Below, one piece after another: positions 31,232 through 42,791 of a stretch of 64,000 bases of DNA. Origin of the DNA: Incurvaria masculella. Its lineage: Eukaryota; Arthropoda; Insecta; Lepidoptera; Incurvariidae. A program made the translations under genes and the position numbers. Numbering within the stretch: position 1 is the stretch's first letter; the number at the start of each line of letters is the position of its first letter. The stretch is from NCBI GenBank assembly GCA_946894095.1, contig OX335655.1, forward strand, positions 8,246,001 to 8,310,000. Reading direction: 5' to 3'. The notes below the pieces were generated by a model. The model saw only the letters and a list, made by a program, of their open reading frames with translations. It was not told where the DNA came from and ran no database searches.

Positions 31232-31854
31232 CCAGTGAAGAAATATTCCAGCGGCGCATACTTCAAAACTTTGAAAATATCGAATTTGGTTTTATATACA
31301 TTCCTTCCTGTTTCCTTCCTATTCCTTCTTATTTTAATAAGATGATCTATTTGATTTAATTAGATGTATTTTAATGAGATACCAGCTCAACCCATTTTTA
31401 TAATTATTTTTAGATAGATAGCTATCAGTCCAAAACGACATGGACCCGAGCGGAGCTGGGTGCCTCCGCTAGTTACCTATTATATGTAGATGAACGCAGT
31501 CGTCTGATGACAATATGATTGAATGTTCAATATTTGCATTCGTGTCCACAACGCTGGTTAAGCGTCACAACAAAAAACATAGAGAGGTAAGCACTGCGAT
31601 AGTGGGAGGTATTGATTGGAAGTACATAATACTGCTGGATAAATTATAAGGCGAAGTACGAAGAATGCCCGTGATTGGTTTTCTTGCACGTATGCATTTT
31701 TCACTATAAATTATTTAGTAGTTATTTTAAGCTTGCTTTCTTTAGTTAATTGGTCTTTGATTAAAAGTTAATTTAATAAATTTTTTTTAATAAATACCCC
31801 GGAACTTGCGCATAGATAAACCTCCTTGAATGTTTCCTTTATTGTACGGATACC

Positions 31855-31957
31855 GAGCAATATAAGGAAGGTACTGGCATGGCACCTAGTTCCCATGTGG
31901 TGTGTTAGGCTAATATCATGACACGCTCGCATCCATGTCCAGTTCCATAAAAAACCT
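31855..31957 (+). mobile_element. 5S-type SINE, second part of the split copy
   Basis: GAGCAATATAAGGAAGGTAC, TGGCATGGCACCTAGTTCCC and CATCCATGTCCAGTTCCATA, AAAAAA continue exactly where 31033-31231 stops. The intervening 31232-31854 carries the LINE end at 31448-31475 and otherwise unassigned AT-rich sequence. Confidence 0.65.
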
Positions 31958-31973
31958 GGGAAACAACGGCTAC

Positions 31974-32243
31974 ATTCAACTGGATTGAAATCACGGACAA
32001 TTTACATCGTCGCTTCGGTCATTGTTCATAATATGCGATGGTACCAACCCGGGCAGGATTAAACCAACACCTCGTAAGTACGGGACGGGGCCTACATTTT
32101 TACGTGGAATCTGAACGACGGCCAGCCTCAACGGTTGAAAGCGGTCACGCATCTAGAACCCAACCGCACTCAGAGTTTGCCCCAGAGAGCTTGACCCAGC
32201 TCATCATCGCAAGGCGTCGCGCCACTGGGTTACCGAGCCTATC
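31974..32243 (-). mobile_element. 5S-type SINE in inverted orientation
   Basis: CGGCTACATTCAACTGGATT, CGATGGTACCAACCCGGGCA and CGGTTGAAAGCGGTCACGCA, CCACTGGGTTACCGAG. It stands tail-to-tail with 31855-31957, so transcripts through both could fold on themselves. Confidence 0.75.
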
Positions 32244-33960
32244 GTATGTTTAACTTTTTTCGTCGTACTCATACAATAAATCTTCGAAATAGAAATACGT
32301 TAAGACTTGAAATAAAAATCTACGTATTATTTTCCACTAAAACAATTTTTTTATATGAATAATTTATTTTTATATGAATAATTAATTTTTGTAATGACTT
32401 TAAGACTATTTTCCCAAAGTAACGGCGAACGTCATTATAACTGCGAAAGACATATAAACCACAGTAATTTCAGGTTATAGATGAAGACTATCCTAATTTG
32501 TAATGAGTTTCAAATTTTACGAATTCACTAGTGTTTTATTTCGTTGAGTTTTTTGTTTCTTTTTTTGTGATTTTTTTCTCTTTCTTTATATGAAATGCTT
32601 TTTAGACCCGTATGTTTCGGTGGAAAGCGTATTGGAAACAAGTTAAGTTTCTATAAGTATTGTTTAAATTTTATGTATTTGTGTATTTGTTTCTGTGTCT
32701 ACCTTAAATAAATACATAAAATAAAAAACTGTTACAACCTGTATAGTGTTGTTTCCATCCAACGCCCATATGATTATCGCTCAAAGAGGAACTTTCGGCC
32801 TCTAATTTACGCATACTTTAGTGACACGCACACTAATACACCAATAGTATAAAACACTAACGCATTTAAAGGCCACCCAATTGGTTTGGACGTACACTGC
32901 TTCACTTAGATCAATCGAGTTCGCTTTTAGTAAGTTTCGGAATAATGATACAGCCTGCTTGTATTTTAACTCACACGCATAGGGCTCGTTATAAATGTTT
33001 TGAGAAGTCGTGTTTCCTGGAAATAATTAGAAAAATATAGGGTGCAGTTCATCCACATAGAGTGAGGAAATATTCGAAACAAAAATGTGCATTAGAGAAA
33101 CAAAACTCTTACACACATTTTGAATACTAATTGTACATTTAATTTTATATTGCCCATAGGTGTAATATATTATTTAGCAAGATATTAAGGATAAATACGC
33201 TTTTATAGGACCTCTGACTTGAATAGTAGGAAAACGCAAAAGCAAAAATACAAGCATAAATTAAAAGTCAGGATTTAAATTTTATTAATGATTAGTAAAT
33301 ATGGTTGATTGATTGATGGGTTTATTTTAATATAATTGATATTGATTCATATATCTCAGCCATCATAAACAAATAATTATACCAGAATATATTATGAAAT
33401 ACAATTTTACCTCCGTCAACCTAACTAACACGGGGCCACCAGATTTAGGTGCTGAATTGGCACTCGAAATGAATATATGGATACCAGAAATCCGATTCAA
33501 ACTCTTTCAAATCTTAGATTTGCATGGCGGAAAATATGAAGGTCCTAGGCTCTTTTCTTGCACATTTCAAATTTTATTACATGAATTTTTAGGTTTATAA
33601 TAAAATGTGTATACAAACCACAATGGTTTCATAGGGTCCAATTTGTACATCATATTGCGATTTAATTACTAGCTTCCATTAATTAAGATTGGCGTGCATT
33701 TCGATGGCACCATTCATCCTTGTACACCAGTCAATTATTTCATTGAACTTTATGCAGCAGCCTGTGCTAATAACAGAAACCTATTTCAGCCTCAAACCCA
33801 TTTAAGTACTCATTGTGAAATATATTTATTTAAAAAAGTATATTTAATTTAAGTATTCAATACGTTAAAAAAATATAATTTAACCATAAATAAAAACGTC
33901 TGCATTATTGTAACCTTTCTGTTCCAAACCTAACGTATTCTCGAGCGATACCACAAAGAC
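32244..33960. other. No gene recognised
   Basis: AT-rich. A 68-codon plus frame at 33394-33600 (PPDLGAELALEMNIWIPEIR inside it) looks somewhat protein-like but has no splice context or known domain, so it is not called. Confidence 0.4.
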
Positions 33961-34237
33961 TTGAAAATTAAAAATATTTTTACAGCGCGTAGCAACCTTA
34001 GCGACCGCCAAGCTGCGCTCTGACGTCATCTGCTAATAAAGAAACGAGCCCAAATTTATGTCCAGCACATCCACCTTAGCTAAGCACCCGTCGTACACCC
34101 AGAACCCATTAATCCCCCAATGAAACTCCGAACCACCATCGTTGAGCCGTGACGAAAGCTTTGCGATCGAACGGGTGCGGTAAAGTTTTAAATTTTAATT
34201 CCTAGTCTAACAGTTGAAGAGGGATTATTTCTGTTGA

Positions 34238-34459
34238 ATGTTTCGATCAAGTCTATTTTGTTTATGGTCACTGTTTTTGTCTATGGTCGCGCGGCTTTGG
34301 CGGTTGTCGCGCCCGGTGGCGTGTGCGCGGCTCGCCAGCCGAACACTGACTGGGGGCGAGGAATTCGATTTTTCCGGCGGTTTCCTCACGCGAACCGCTG
34401 CGGCCCGCCCGATCGAATTGCACACGGCGATATTGCCATTTCGCCGAGGTCGGAGCGGG
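34238..34459 (+). CDS. Candidate first coding exon with signal peptide
   Basis: The ATG at 34238 (GTTGAATGTTT, G at -3) opens a 76-codon frame to a stop at 34466-34468. Residues 1-30 contain a hydrophobic signal-like segment (SSLFCLWSLFLSMVA). Then follows EEFDFSGGFLTRTAAARPIE, LHTAILPF, which reads like an extracellular N-terminus. CGCCGAG|GTCGGA near 34459 is a possible splice donor (phase 1) shortly before the stop. GC rises sharply over exactly this frame. A second frame starting 4 bases upstream at TTG also shows a signal-like N-terminus but has no ATG. I recognise no family. Confidence 0.38.
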
Positions 34460-34499
34460 AGTCATTAGGACCACTCGAGACCTTTGCGGCCTGGGGATG

Positions 34500-35360
34500 A
34501 CGTCATTAGTTGGAATTTAATGAATTGACGGGTAAGGCTAAGTATTAATTTAAAGGGTTTTGAATGAAAATTGTCAGGCCACTGATTAAATGATCATAAT
34601 AAAAAAAAGGTTATCACCGAAGGCAACATCGAGCCTGTGAAAAAAGCTCCAAATGCGTGTCGGAATACGCGGACTGAAGGGTTCCATAGTCGGGAAGAAC
34701 GTAACCAAACATATCATAATATACTCATTCTAAAAAGTACACAACAAACGACTTATTGGAAATAATTTCAATGTGTAATTAGGGAAAAAATATGTATTTT
34801 TCAATTTTTTTTACCGCGTATTTATCAAAAATAATAATTAAATATTTGCTACAGAAGTCGAATAAACAAATAAAAGCGAACTTATAAGCCGTGTGCAACA
34901 TTTGTCAGAGGCTCTATAATTCCGAGTTACAATCACTTGTCGATAAATCGCTAAAGATCTTGGGTTTACATATTCAGGCATTAAAGGACACAATAAATCG
35001 CCCATCCACGGATTTTTATATTCGTGTAGATACATATTTTCAATACATCATGTTTCGTAAAAGAGGCTCAGCATGAACAATACGTTTGCATTCAGCAAGG
35101 ATCGGTCGCACTATACACTAGTCGAAACTATTGCAGAGGCAAACTAAAAACATAATAATTTCGGTTTGACACTGTTTCAACGTACCAATGAAACAAAAAC
35201 CGTAACCGGCTACAGCACATTTAAATTAGGTATTCCGCACGAACATGTCAAATTACCTATGCTGGCAAAGTATTAGAAACAGTTAATACTGGGACGACAA
35301 GGCCCACGGTATAGGAATAGGGTGGCTACCACCAACCGACTCTCACCATCTGCTATCCTG
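34500..35360. other. No gene recognised; one old repeat fragment
   Basis: AATGCGTGTCGGAATACGCG, GACTGAAGGGTTCCATAG at 34655-34693 is a decayed CCGGCCAAG-type lepidopteran repeat. Nothing else was identified. Confidence 0.45.
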
Positions 35361-35364
35361 TTTT

Positions 35365-35470
35365 CGATTCTTGTTTTTAACGGAGCTGGAGATAGATGGC
35401 CAATACTACACCTACTGCCATGATTTAAAACGGACCCACCACACGGGAGTCATTTCAGGACCTTCCTTAT
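35365..35470 (-). mobile_element. Decayed SINE tail
   Basis: AGCTGGAGATAGATGGCCAA, TACACCTACTGCCATGATT and ACCACACGGGAGTC, AGGACCTTCCTTAT follow the order of the inverted SINE 3' end with many changes. Confidence 0.5.
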
Positions 35471-35614
35471 TATTTATTTACACATAAGACAACAGGTAAT
35501 TAAACTTGCTACAAATACATCCATATAACGTTTGACGTTTTACTACCGATGGAGGTGTTTAAATTGAGTTATAATGGTGTGTCCTGAGATGGCAAGATTT
35601 AAGATATATATTAT

Positions 35615-35745
35615 TTAAATATGTTTTCCATCCGGGAATAGAACTCGTTGATATTAATAAATATAACCTATCCTGTATTATTGCACGAGTCGATAGTGTC
35701 GCTTATAAGAAAAATATTCTGTGAAGTAATACTAAAGAAAAGTAT
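35615..35745 (-). repeat. Repeat with a pol III B-box-like motif, copy 1
   Basis: The segment TTTTCCATCCGGGAATAGAA, CTCGTTGATATT ... CCTGTATTATTGCACGAGTC, GATAGTGTCGCTTATAAG pairs with 58675-58800. On the minus strand it holds GAGTTCTATTCCCGG (GAGTTCGATTCCCGG in copy 2), a B-box-like sequence. The A-box is not clear. It is probably a tRNA-related SINE. Confidence 0.55.
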
Positions 35746-36375
35746 TGTTTTTTATTATAATTATTCATATTTTCAGTATTCATACACTATACCATAGATT
35801 AATAGGAGAATCAATGATTATACGTTAAATACTTTCTCTTCAGTGGTTGTACATATTTTTAAAAATTTAAAAAAAAATAATAAAACCGTCCCGAATGCCG
35901 ATCTATCATCGTACATTCAATACGATGACACCGCACCGAACGTGAAGAACTGTATCACGCAGTAAGCAAGGAATGTTCCAGTATCTTTATTTCCTACAAT
36001 AGGTGTATATCACACTCGGATTCGTAATTTTTTTTTCTTTTTCCTTCGGTTCGATTACATCTGGTGAAGAAGAACCGGCTAGATAGCAAATTTAATTATT
36101 TAAAAAAAAGCCAGCAACCCATTTTTAAATTTCAAAGATAGATTGATGGTCTGGCGAGATTTGAATTTGTTCATGATGTTGTTTGCCTAATTTGAGAAGT
36201 CAAAGCACCAGAACCTTTAGGTTTTATTTTTATATTTAAATAATAACTGGACTATAAATATCTACATGACATACAATTATCAAATATACCTTTTTTAATC
36301 ATATGATGTTTTACTTTACCAACATAAAATCCAATTAAATTATCAAATTGAACGCAATTGGCTTTTATCTCGATC
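35746..36375. other. No gene recognised
   Basis: AT-rich spacer with no repeat family recognised. Confidence 0.5.
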
Positions 36376-36605
36376 TTAATGGGTTGGCCTTAGCCCGCTC
36401 GAATCGTTTGTTCGAGTTCGACTTCTCGAGTCAGGCTAGCTAGCGATGCGATAGCGGCGGAGGTGGCGGGCGCTGCGACTCCTGGCAGCGATCCAGCGGT
36501 GGTCTTGTAATGACACCGCCGATACCTTGTACAGCACCCACCTAAACCCGCCATTTGTGACGGGTAGCCCAGGAGGTCATTGCTTGATTCCAATGTAATT
36601 ATATT
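36376..36605. other. GC-richer patch, function unknown
   Basis: GATGCGATAGCGGCGGAGGT, GGCGGGCGCTGCGACTCCTG gives a 67-codon minus frame (36390-36593) rich in Ala, Ser and Thr with a pair CCTRYRRCHYK. No acceptor or donor of good quality bounds it. It could be a small CpG patch or a degraded coding fragment. Confidence 0.3.
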
Positions 36606-36867
36606 CTAAGGTATTCAACAAGCCATCAGTAAAAAGAAGATACATAGAGCTACAAACTCTATGCAATGAGGGTTCATGACCCCAGAAGAAAAAAAAAATT
36701 ATATATATTAAAACTTGATAAATCTCACATGATACCATTAAATTAAATGATGTTCTAACCGACGACTAAGCTTTGGACCATTGTGCATAAAGACGGTGTA
36801 AGATTGTTTTTATGTAGTTGTTAGAAAACCTATATATTACTAAATTAAAATCCTAAACTGTTAGTAT

Positions 36868-37063
36868 AGTATTCGGAGTGCTGAGAGACCGTGGTACCAG
36901 AAAAGCCTAATCCACCTCACCCTGCGAAACCACGCTTAGCGTCTCTCAGCACAGCACATCGGTTTTTTTACTTGTCTCCGGACTAAATCCCATTTTGCAT
37001 GGTTAGAACGGAGATAATCGTAGTATTAGAATTTGACAGGTTCACTTTGAATACGACTGTTAG
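36868..37063. repeat. Palindrome followed by a partial MITE
   Basis: GTGCTGAGAGACC (36878) and GCGTCTCTCAGCAC (36939) form the ends of a roughly 75-bp inverted repeat unit. 36962-37063 (GGACTAAATCCCATTTTGCA, GAATTTGACAGGTTCACTTT, GAATACGACTGTTAGAG) is a partial copy of the MITE at 25059-25326. Confidence 0.6.
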
Positions 37064-37065
37064 AG

Positions 37066-37518
37066 TTGAATTTACTCCCAACTCGTTTCGTAATAAATTT
37101 TTTAAACCGGTTTTTACGTGTCCGATGGATATGGAGCAGCGTGTATGAAAAGTTATTAGATTTTCTTAGAAATCATAAATTATTATTTTTTTATGTAAAG
37201 AGCGCCATATGGCGAACGATAAACTTTAAGAAAAATCGTTCAGCGACGCGCCTAGACTTTCGAACTTTTTCGGGGGCACACCGTGTTGGTCGGCTAAGTG
37301 CTTCTTTAGATCACGTTTTAAGTTTACCAATCCTATGCCTAAAGGCTCTACAAGATTGGTTCATTCTAGTAGGGGGAATGTGGACTGCATTTGGGTGTAA
37401 CCAACATGGCCTTCATCTCTTTGGAGTTGAAGGGTCTTCGGATTCCGAGATTCCTCTGGGTCACAATTTATGTAAAATATTTTATGTTCGAAGAAAACGT
37501 TGTGTGAACAGAAATTAA
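37066..37518 (+). other. 150-codon open frame, unrecognised
   Basis: This is the longest uninterrupted frame outside the mariner and the GC islands (ATG 37066, stop 37516-37518). The product is basic and hydrophobic at the start (LNRFLRVRWIWSSVYEKLLD) and mixed later. Third positions are AT-rich and no domain, signal peptide or splice site supports it. In AT-rich DNA a frame this long is unusual but can occur by chance. Confidence 0.15.
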
Positions 37519-38500
37519 ATAATATGTTGGACATGGATAGCAAAGATCTGGTGTAAGCTCCGCACCTATCTGTTGAGAATTTTATGCTGGAAATATTTCT
37601 ATAGCCGTCTGCCAGGTTCCGCTGCGGGCGCCATAGCGAAACTTGAAGTCTTCCTGCTCGAGATAGCGCCAAGATGGCTCTTGGCGCTTGGACAAACTAT
37701 CCTAGAGATTTTCTCGTCTATACATAGTGCAGTCGATGAATTAAGTCACCCGCGAAACATCGTTCTTGCGCTCCCTTTCTTTTCGAATGAAGTGACTTTG
37801 TAAAGTAGTTTGTATTCTTTTAATTATATGTATTGCTACTGACTAGTTAATTATTGATTCGATTAAGGTCTTCGGTAGGTCTTGCCGCCTTTGTACCATA
37901 TTGTAGTACCAGTACCATATTGCATTGGTACTTTTAGCCGTAAGAGGGCAGCATAGAAAGCGATTTTGTGATATATTGATGATTACCTAATATTTCCATA
38001 GAATCCTGTGCCAGTAAAAACAGATATATTCAGTGAATATCGAGTGTTTTCGGCTACAGAAAAATACGTATAACGAGGACCAACCATTCATAGGAACAGA
38101 CTTTACACCTTATTTTAGGATATATTATGTTACGCGTAATGGCATTATTTTAAACGAGATATTTGTCCGAAGTTCAGGCTTGCAACCCCACGGAGCACTT
38201 CAAAATAAACTAGTTACTGTTGGTCCATGCATAATGTGTTGAACGAGGCGATTGGGGACAGACAAACGTCAATTAATTTGAATGTCGCGGGACAACGCAG
38301 ACGTGATTCCATATTTGAGCGACGGCTGCGGCTGGGGCGGACCTAGGCGGCTGAACTCAGTGTGGTAACCACTTAGTATGCGATAATTGCTGATATTATT
38401 AATCTGGTATCTTTGATTTCTTTGCATACAAAATAACAAATATATTTAGCAAAATTTAGCTGAGGACAGTACCTCTGTAGGTACTAGCAAGGATTAATCA
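37519..38500. other. No gene recognised
   Basis: CATAGCGAAACTTGAAGTCT, GAGATAGCGCCAAGATGGCT at 37630-37675 contains an 11-bp dyad (GCCAAGATGGCTCTTGGCGC). GC-rich text at 38270-38350 (CGCGGGACAACGCAGACGTG) is unassigned. Confidence 0.4.
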
Positions 38501-38504
38501 ATTT

Positions 38505-38990
38505 ATAACCACTGTTCCCATTTACTTGAATCCCATCTAATACCAGTCAACAAAGTTTTATTTCAATATTTTAAAACTTACGCGGGACATAACTATAATA
38601 CTTAGTTTGGCGGCTTACTGCGCGTGTGAGGAGCTGTCCTGCTAACCTCCTTTGCGGTAAGCCGTCAAACTAAATATTAAAGTTTTATTTATTCGAAAAA
38701 AATATCCAGGTGTTTTTTATGTTAAGCGCGGCATATGGGCCGTCAGGCCCTGGCCAAAGAGCCGTCCGACGACGTCCATGGCCTTTCGGACTTTCACAGG
38801 GGCTGCAAAAACCATGCCGGGATGTCAGGTTTGAACCATTGAAATTGTCATTTGATTTGGTTTTGGTTAAAAAAAACAATACTTGCAGAGTCAGTTATTT
38901 ATTGTCTTTATACCGGATACCAAATATTAAGATTTTTTTAACAGCCGTATTTAAATAATAAGGAAATTACTTTTGTATGGGGAACCCATT
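38505..38990. mobile_element. Fold-back MITE copy interrupted by another fold-back
   Basis: The left arm TATAACCACTGTTCCCATTT, ACTTGAATCCCATCTAATAC and right arm CCGGATACCAAATATTAAGA, TTTTGTATGGGGAACCC belong to the family at 8237-8582. 38596-38680 and GCCGTCAGGCCCTGGCCAAA-type sequence (38735-38830) lie between. Confidence 0.55.
38596..38680. mobile_element. Small fold-back element, TTAGTTTGGCGGCTTAC arms
   Basis: TAATACTTAGTTTGGCGGCT, TACTG is the inverse of CGGTAAGCCGTCAAACTAAA, TATTA. The loop has CGTGTGAGGAGCTGTCCTGC. The segment starting at 9963 shares one arm plus the TGTGAGGAGCAGGAC loop. Confidence 0.7.
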
Positions 38991-39899
38991 TGCGGGTCGT
39001 TCTAAAGTTCAGACATACGGAAATAGAGACATCAGATTGGCTTTGCATTGGCAGCAATATGGCGACAGTAGACAGCATCCGTCGCCAAATTTTGGATTTT
39101 ATGAGAGTCATTGATGAATATAACGGACTGACATAAAATAATGTACTCGTTTTCAATGTACATATTGTAGATGTGAGAAATTAATTTCAGATTTAAATGT
39201 AGTTTATATGTCACCTACTTCATCACCTTTTATCACTCTTAAAAAAGTTGAGTCGCTATTGTAGCAGCGGCGGCAGCCACACCTAATGATCGCCGACTGT
39301 TCCATGATCAAACGATAGTTAACCGTGGTAAACTATGGGAGTTCTGACATCCTAGCTATAACTTTACGATATTACAACCTAGAGCTTTTGAGTTGAAGTG
39401 GTGTCAATTCCAATGATTGCTGCAATAACCTTGTTTTTCTTGGGCTATTATTCATTTGCATGTCAATTAATGTGCCAACGTCGTTCATATTTCACGTGGA
39501 AATTGCCCCGTAGCATATACTCACACATAAGTAATATTTGTAATCCTTAGCCAGTCATAAAAAATGGTACATATGCACAGAATGACAGGTTACATGCGCA
39601 TTCTCTATCCTATGCGTTAGTACCTACAATTTACAATGTAATTACGCTCCCAAAATGCAAACCGACTTTTTGCTAATCTCGTTTCGCCCACTGAAAGACT
39701 TTAATCATGGGTTTGAAACGTGATTTTCCCTCGAGGCTTTTCCTCATATCCGGAGTCGCCGCGTCCCAGATACATATCTACATATTCTAGCAGCCAAGGA
39801 TCAATTCCGTTTCTTAACGTTTCTCTCAAAGTTTTCGTTTCGCTTTCGAGTTTTTCTTCACGCTTCTTTATCCTGGGTAGGGTCTCCACATCAAAATTT
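38991..39899. other. No gene recognised
   Basis: 39240-39330 (AGCAGCGGCGGCAGCCACAC) is a short GC-rich patch. Opposing frames over 39701-39965 have no known domain. Confidence 0.4.
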
Positions 39900-40135
39900 C
39901 AGTGCTGCGTAAAACGTGGCCTGCCCACTGCCACCTGCATAGTGTCAGTGACCGTGCGTCGGTAAACCCAGATATTATATGTTTTGTGGGAAAACTGCCG
40001 GCACGCGGTATACGTCAGACAGCAGGTGAAGACCGGCAAAGAAAAATAGGAGATCGCACAACTTGGCGAAGTCTGGGGGAGGCTACGTCCAGCAGTGGAC
40101 AGCAAAAGGCTAAAGAAGAAGAATAAGAAGAGATG
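39900..40135 (+). pseudogene. RTE/CR1-like LINE ORF terminus, degraded
   Basis: The plus strand reads CAACTTGGCGAAGTCTGGGG, GAGGCTACGTCCAGCAGTGG, ACAGCAAAAGG, corresponding to the GEAYVQQWT.KG end of lepidopteran LINE reverse transcriptase ORFs once frameshifts are ignored. An (AAGAAG)n-like tail follows (40110-40130). Upstream CATAGTGTCAGTGACCGTGC and GGTATACGTCAGACAGCAGG fit the same ORF but are frame-disrupted. Confidence 0.55.
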
Positions 40136-40335
40136 ATCGAGTTTCATGCTCGATGCCAATGGCTCGTGCCTGTTTCCTCAGTCAAATAAAAAAATATTTT
40201 TCTGATATGTTGCACATTAAATCAATTAACTGAGAGCTACGTCAGTAGCAGTATGGTTTTTGATAACTAAACTTATATCCATGATATTCGTCCTCAAACA
40301 TTTTCATATAATTTCGCTTCGTCGTAAGCCATGAA
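40136..40335 (+). repeat. Single arm of the TGCCTGTTTCCTCAG fold-back family
   Basis: GGCTCGTGCCTGTTTCCTCA, GTCAAATAAA, CTGAGAGCTACGTCAGTAGC and ACTTATATCCATGATATTCG are shared with 59960-60292 and 26353-26703. No matching right arm is found nearby. Confidence 0.6.
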
Positions 40336-41243
40336 GAGCCAAGTTTTCTGTAGCGAACTGAATACACATTGGACTGGCTAAAACTAGTCGATGTCATCGG
40401 CTTTTTTCGGTTGAACATTTAATTTTAAAATATTGTAGTACAGTTATTTTCGACAGCTAAGATTCACGCCCAAAACTGTGGGTGATTAACAGCCGGGGAA
40501 AGGGGACGCCTCTTTCGGGTCGGACAGCGCCCGACCACCACGTATTTCATCCACGTTCGTGTGTCCTGCTATCCACACTCAGCCAACTAACTGGTTTATC
40601 AGCTAACTTGTTCGACACCTCTTTTCAGTTTCAACCACTCCAACAACTTTAATACCTAAGAGACACGTGCTTTCGTGCCTCTCCATCCGCTCCTGACAAC
40701 TCTTCATCATCTTCTCTTTAAAAGCACGTGCAGGAGGACAAATTTGTAAAAAAAAAAAATTATCACATTTGGCTTTACCAAAGTGTACTAATAATTATTG
40801 TATTTATATCAAGCCTTTCTCAGTCAGCCTCTTGAAATATGGTTCCGAGAAGTGGCATGCGCTCGATATCGCGTCTGCACTGTATGTTCAAAGTGATCAT
40901 TTAAATGTAAGGGAATGCCACACTGTCGAAACATCGCCACCGCGCGCGAATGTGCTCTAAAAATGCGTTCGTCAAGTCAGTTCCCACCCACACAAACCCC
41001 CCAATACGTCTGCGATTATGTTTGCATGTGGCATGTACGTTTAAGTTGGGTTGATAGTTTTTGAAAATTTGAGACAGCGGGTCTAAAAATAATCGCGCTA
41101 GATGGCATTTTATTTTTCCTTTTTGTCTATAGTTCCATATATTCAATTACAGATATTTTAAAATACAAGTATACAGAAGGTACCAAAACCCCTAAAAATA
41201 CAGGTATTCAACCGAAAACAGCCGATACTTACCGAAAGTTATC
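40336..41243. other. No gene recognised
   Basis: A hairpin-like GGGTCGGACAGCGCCCGACC lies at 40519, and GCACGTG dyads near 40665 and 40724. No frames of note. Confidence 0.4.
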
Positions 41244-41930
41244 CAATTCTAGAACCTACGCCAAAAAGTGACAAGGTAACAGAGTCTCCAGCAAAGTGCG
41301 CTGTCGCCGCAAGCGTCCGGTATTACCGGGCCGACTGTCAGTCCAAATGGCGGTAGTTGTACAATTCTAGAACCTACGCCAAAAAGTGACAAGGTAACAG
41401 AGTCTCCAGCAAAGTGCGTTGTCGCCGCAAGCGTCCGGTATTACCGGGCCGACTGTCAGTCCAAATGGCGGTAGTTGTACAATTCTAGATGCTATGCCAA
41501 AAAGTGACAAGGTAACAGAGACTCCAGCAAAGTGCGTTGTCGCCGCAAGCGTTCGGTATTACCGGGCCGACTGTCAGTCCAAATGGCGGTAGTTGTACAA
41601 TTCTAGATCCTATGCCAAAAAGTGACAAGGTAACAGAGACTCCAGCAAAGTGCGTTGTCGCCGCAAGCGTCCGGTATTATTGGGCCGACTGTCAGTCCAA
41701 ATGGCGGTAGTTTTACCAATCTAGATCCTACGCCAAAAAATGACAAGGCAACAGAGTCTCCAGCAAAGTGCGTTGTCGCCGCAAGCGTCCGGTATTACCG
41801 GGCCGACTGTCAGTCCAAATGGCGGTAGTTTTACAATTCTAGATCCTACGCCAAAAAGTGACAAGGTAATAAGCAAAGTGCGTTGTCGCCGCAAGCGTCC
41901 GGTCAGTCCAAATGGCAGTAGTTGTACAAG
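41244..41930 (+). repeat. 118-bp tandem array, five full units plus a truncated one
   Basis: CAATTCTAG starts occur at 41244, 41362, 41480, 41598, 41717 (CAATCTAG) and 41834, giving steps of 118, 118, 118, 119 and 117 bp. Each unit contains CGCCAAAAAGTGACAAGGTA, CAAAGTGCGTTGTCGCCGCA, AGCGTCCGGTATTACCGGGC and CAGTCCAAATGGCGGTAGTT. The last unit is deleted internally. 118 is not a multiple of three, so the 106-codon frame at 41740-42060 is a by-product. Confidence 0.93.
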
Positions 41931-42109
41931 TGCGCGTAGACAGTTACCATTAAATTACCTAACACGCTCCTTGTATATCAATAAGAATAAAAATATGGCA
42001 CATTGTTTGTCCGCGTCAATTGTATTTAGAATTGACGTTTCCTTTTCTTGCACAAAATGAGAACCTTATTTCTTTTCACTTGCCAAAAATTAGAAGAATA
42101 CACATAACA

Positions 42110-42285
42110 GTAATTAAGAGCCGTGAACGTCCCAGTCGGCTTGATTTTTTCCGACATCTTCAACAATTATGGTCACATTTAACCAATATGTGAAAATTAG
42201 TTCGGTAGGTTTTGAGTAATTCGCGTTCAGACAGACAGATAGACGCGGAGGAGGACTTTTATTAATAATATGTAGTGATGTTAAT
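42110..42285 (-). mobile_element. LINE 3' UTR fragment
   Basis: Inverse of the fragment at 30815-31020: GAACGTCCCAGTCGGCTTGA, TTAGTTCGGTAGGTTTTGAG, TTCGCGTTCAGACAGACAGA. No ORF remains. Confidence 0.68.
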
Positions 42286-42791
42286 AATTTAATATTTGAG
42301 TAAATAAAAAAACTTTAAAAAACATTTGAAAACCAAGACGATAATTTTCTGATTAGATGATTATTATATAATTATAACGAAATATCTTTTAAAAAAAAGT
42401 TGGAAATAGCTTTCCCTTTTAGTATGCGCCGACACGAAAAATAAACCATCTTAAGTATTTATCGTCATACATATCAATGAAATAATTGACTCGTACGTAT
42501 ATCGTAACGCGAGCGGAGCTCAAAGGTTTCGTCGTGATACGGCCCTGGCTTACGTGGGTCCACAGTTCGGGAGGTGTGTAATTAGTGGTGAATATTTAAG
42601 AAGGTGGGTAATGTACGGGTCGAGCCACGGCGTAGCCAGGTCGCTACGCCGCCGCCGCCTCGCCCACTAGCATGGATGAATATTGATGGTGTGAGCTGAT
42701 CACACTGATACCATGAGCATCAACTTTTGGTGGAGAAAAAGTTTGAGAGCCAGCTTTGAAAGTGAACTTACCATGATGATATATTAATGAA
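42286..42791. other. No gene recognised
   Basis: A short GC-rich patch (AGGTCGCTACGCCGCCGCCG) occurs at 42640-42665. Confidence 0.45.

Noticed and set aside
34234..34500. 88-codon frame overlapping the candidate exon at 34238
   Set aside because: It starts at TTG. The overlapping frame with a real ATG was preferred, although the signal-like start in this frame was noted.
37066..37518. 150-codon gene
   Set aside because: AT-rich third positions, no domain, no splice sites and no start context beyond an ATG. It is listed only as an unrecognised frame.
41244..41930. CRISPR-like array
   Set aside because: Whole 118-bp units are repeated without unique spacers, and the window is eukaryotic.
41740..42060. 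106-codon frame over the tandem array
   Set aside because: The 118-bp period is not divisible by three, so the frame changes with each unit and cannot encode a repeat protein.
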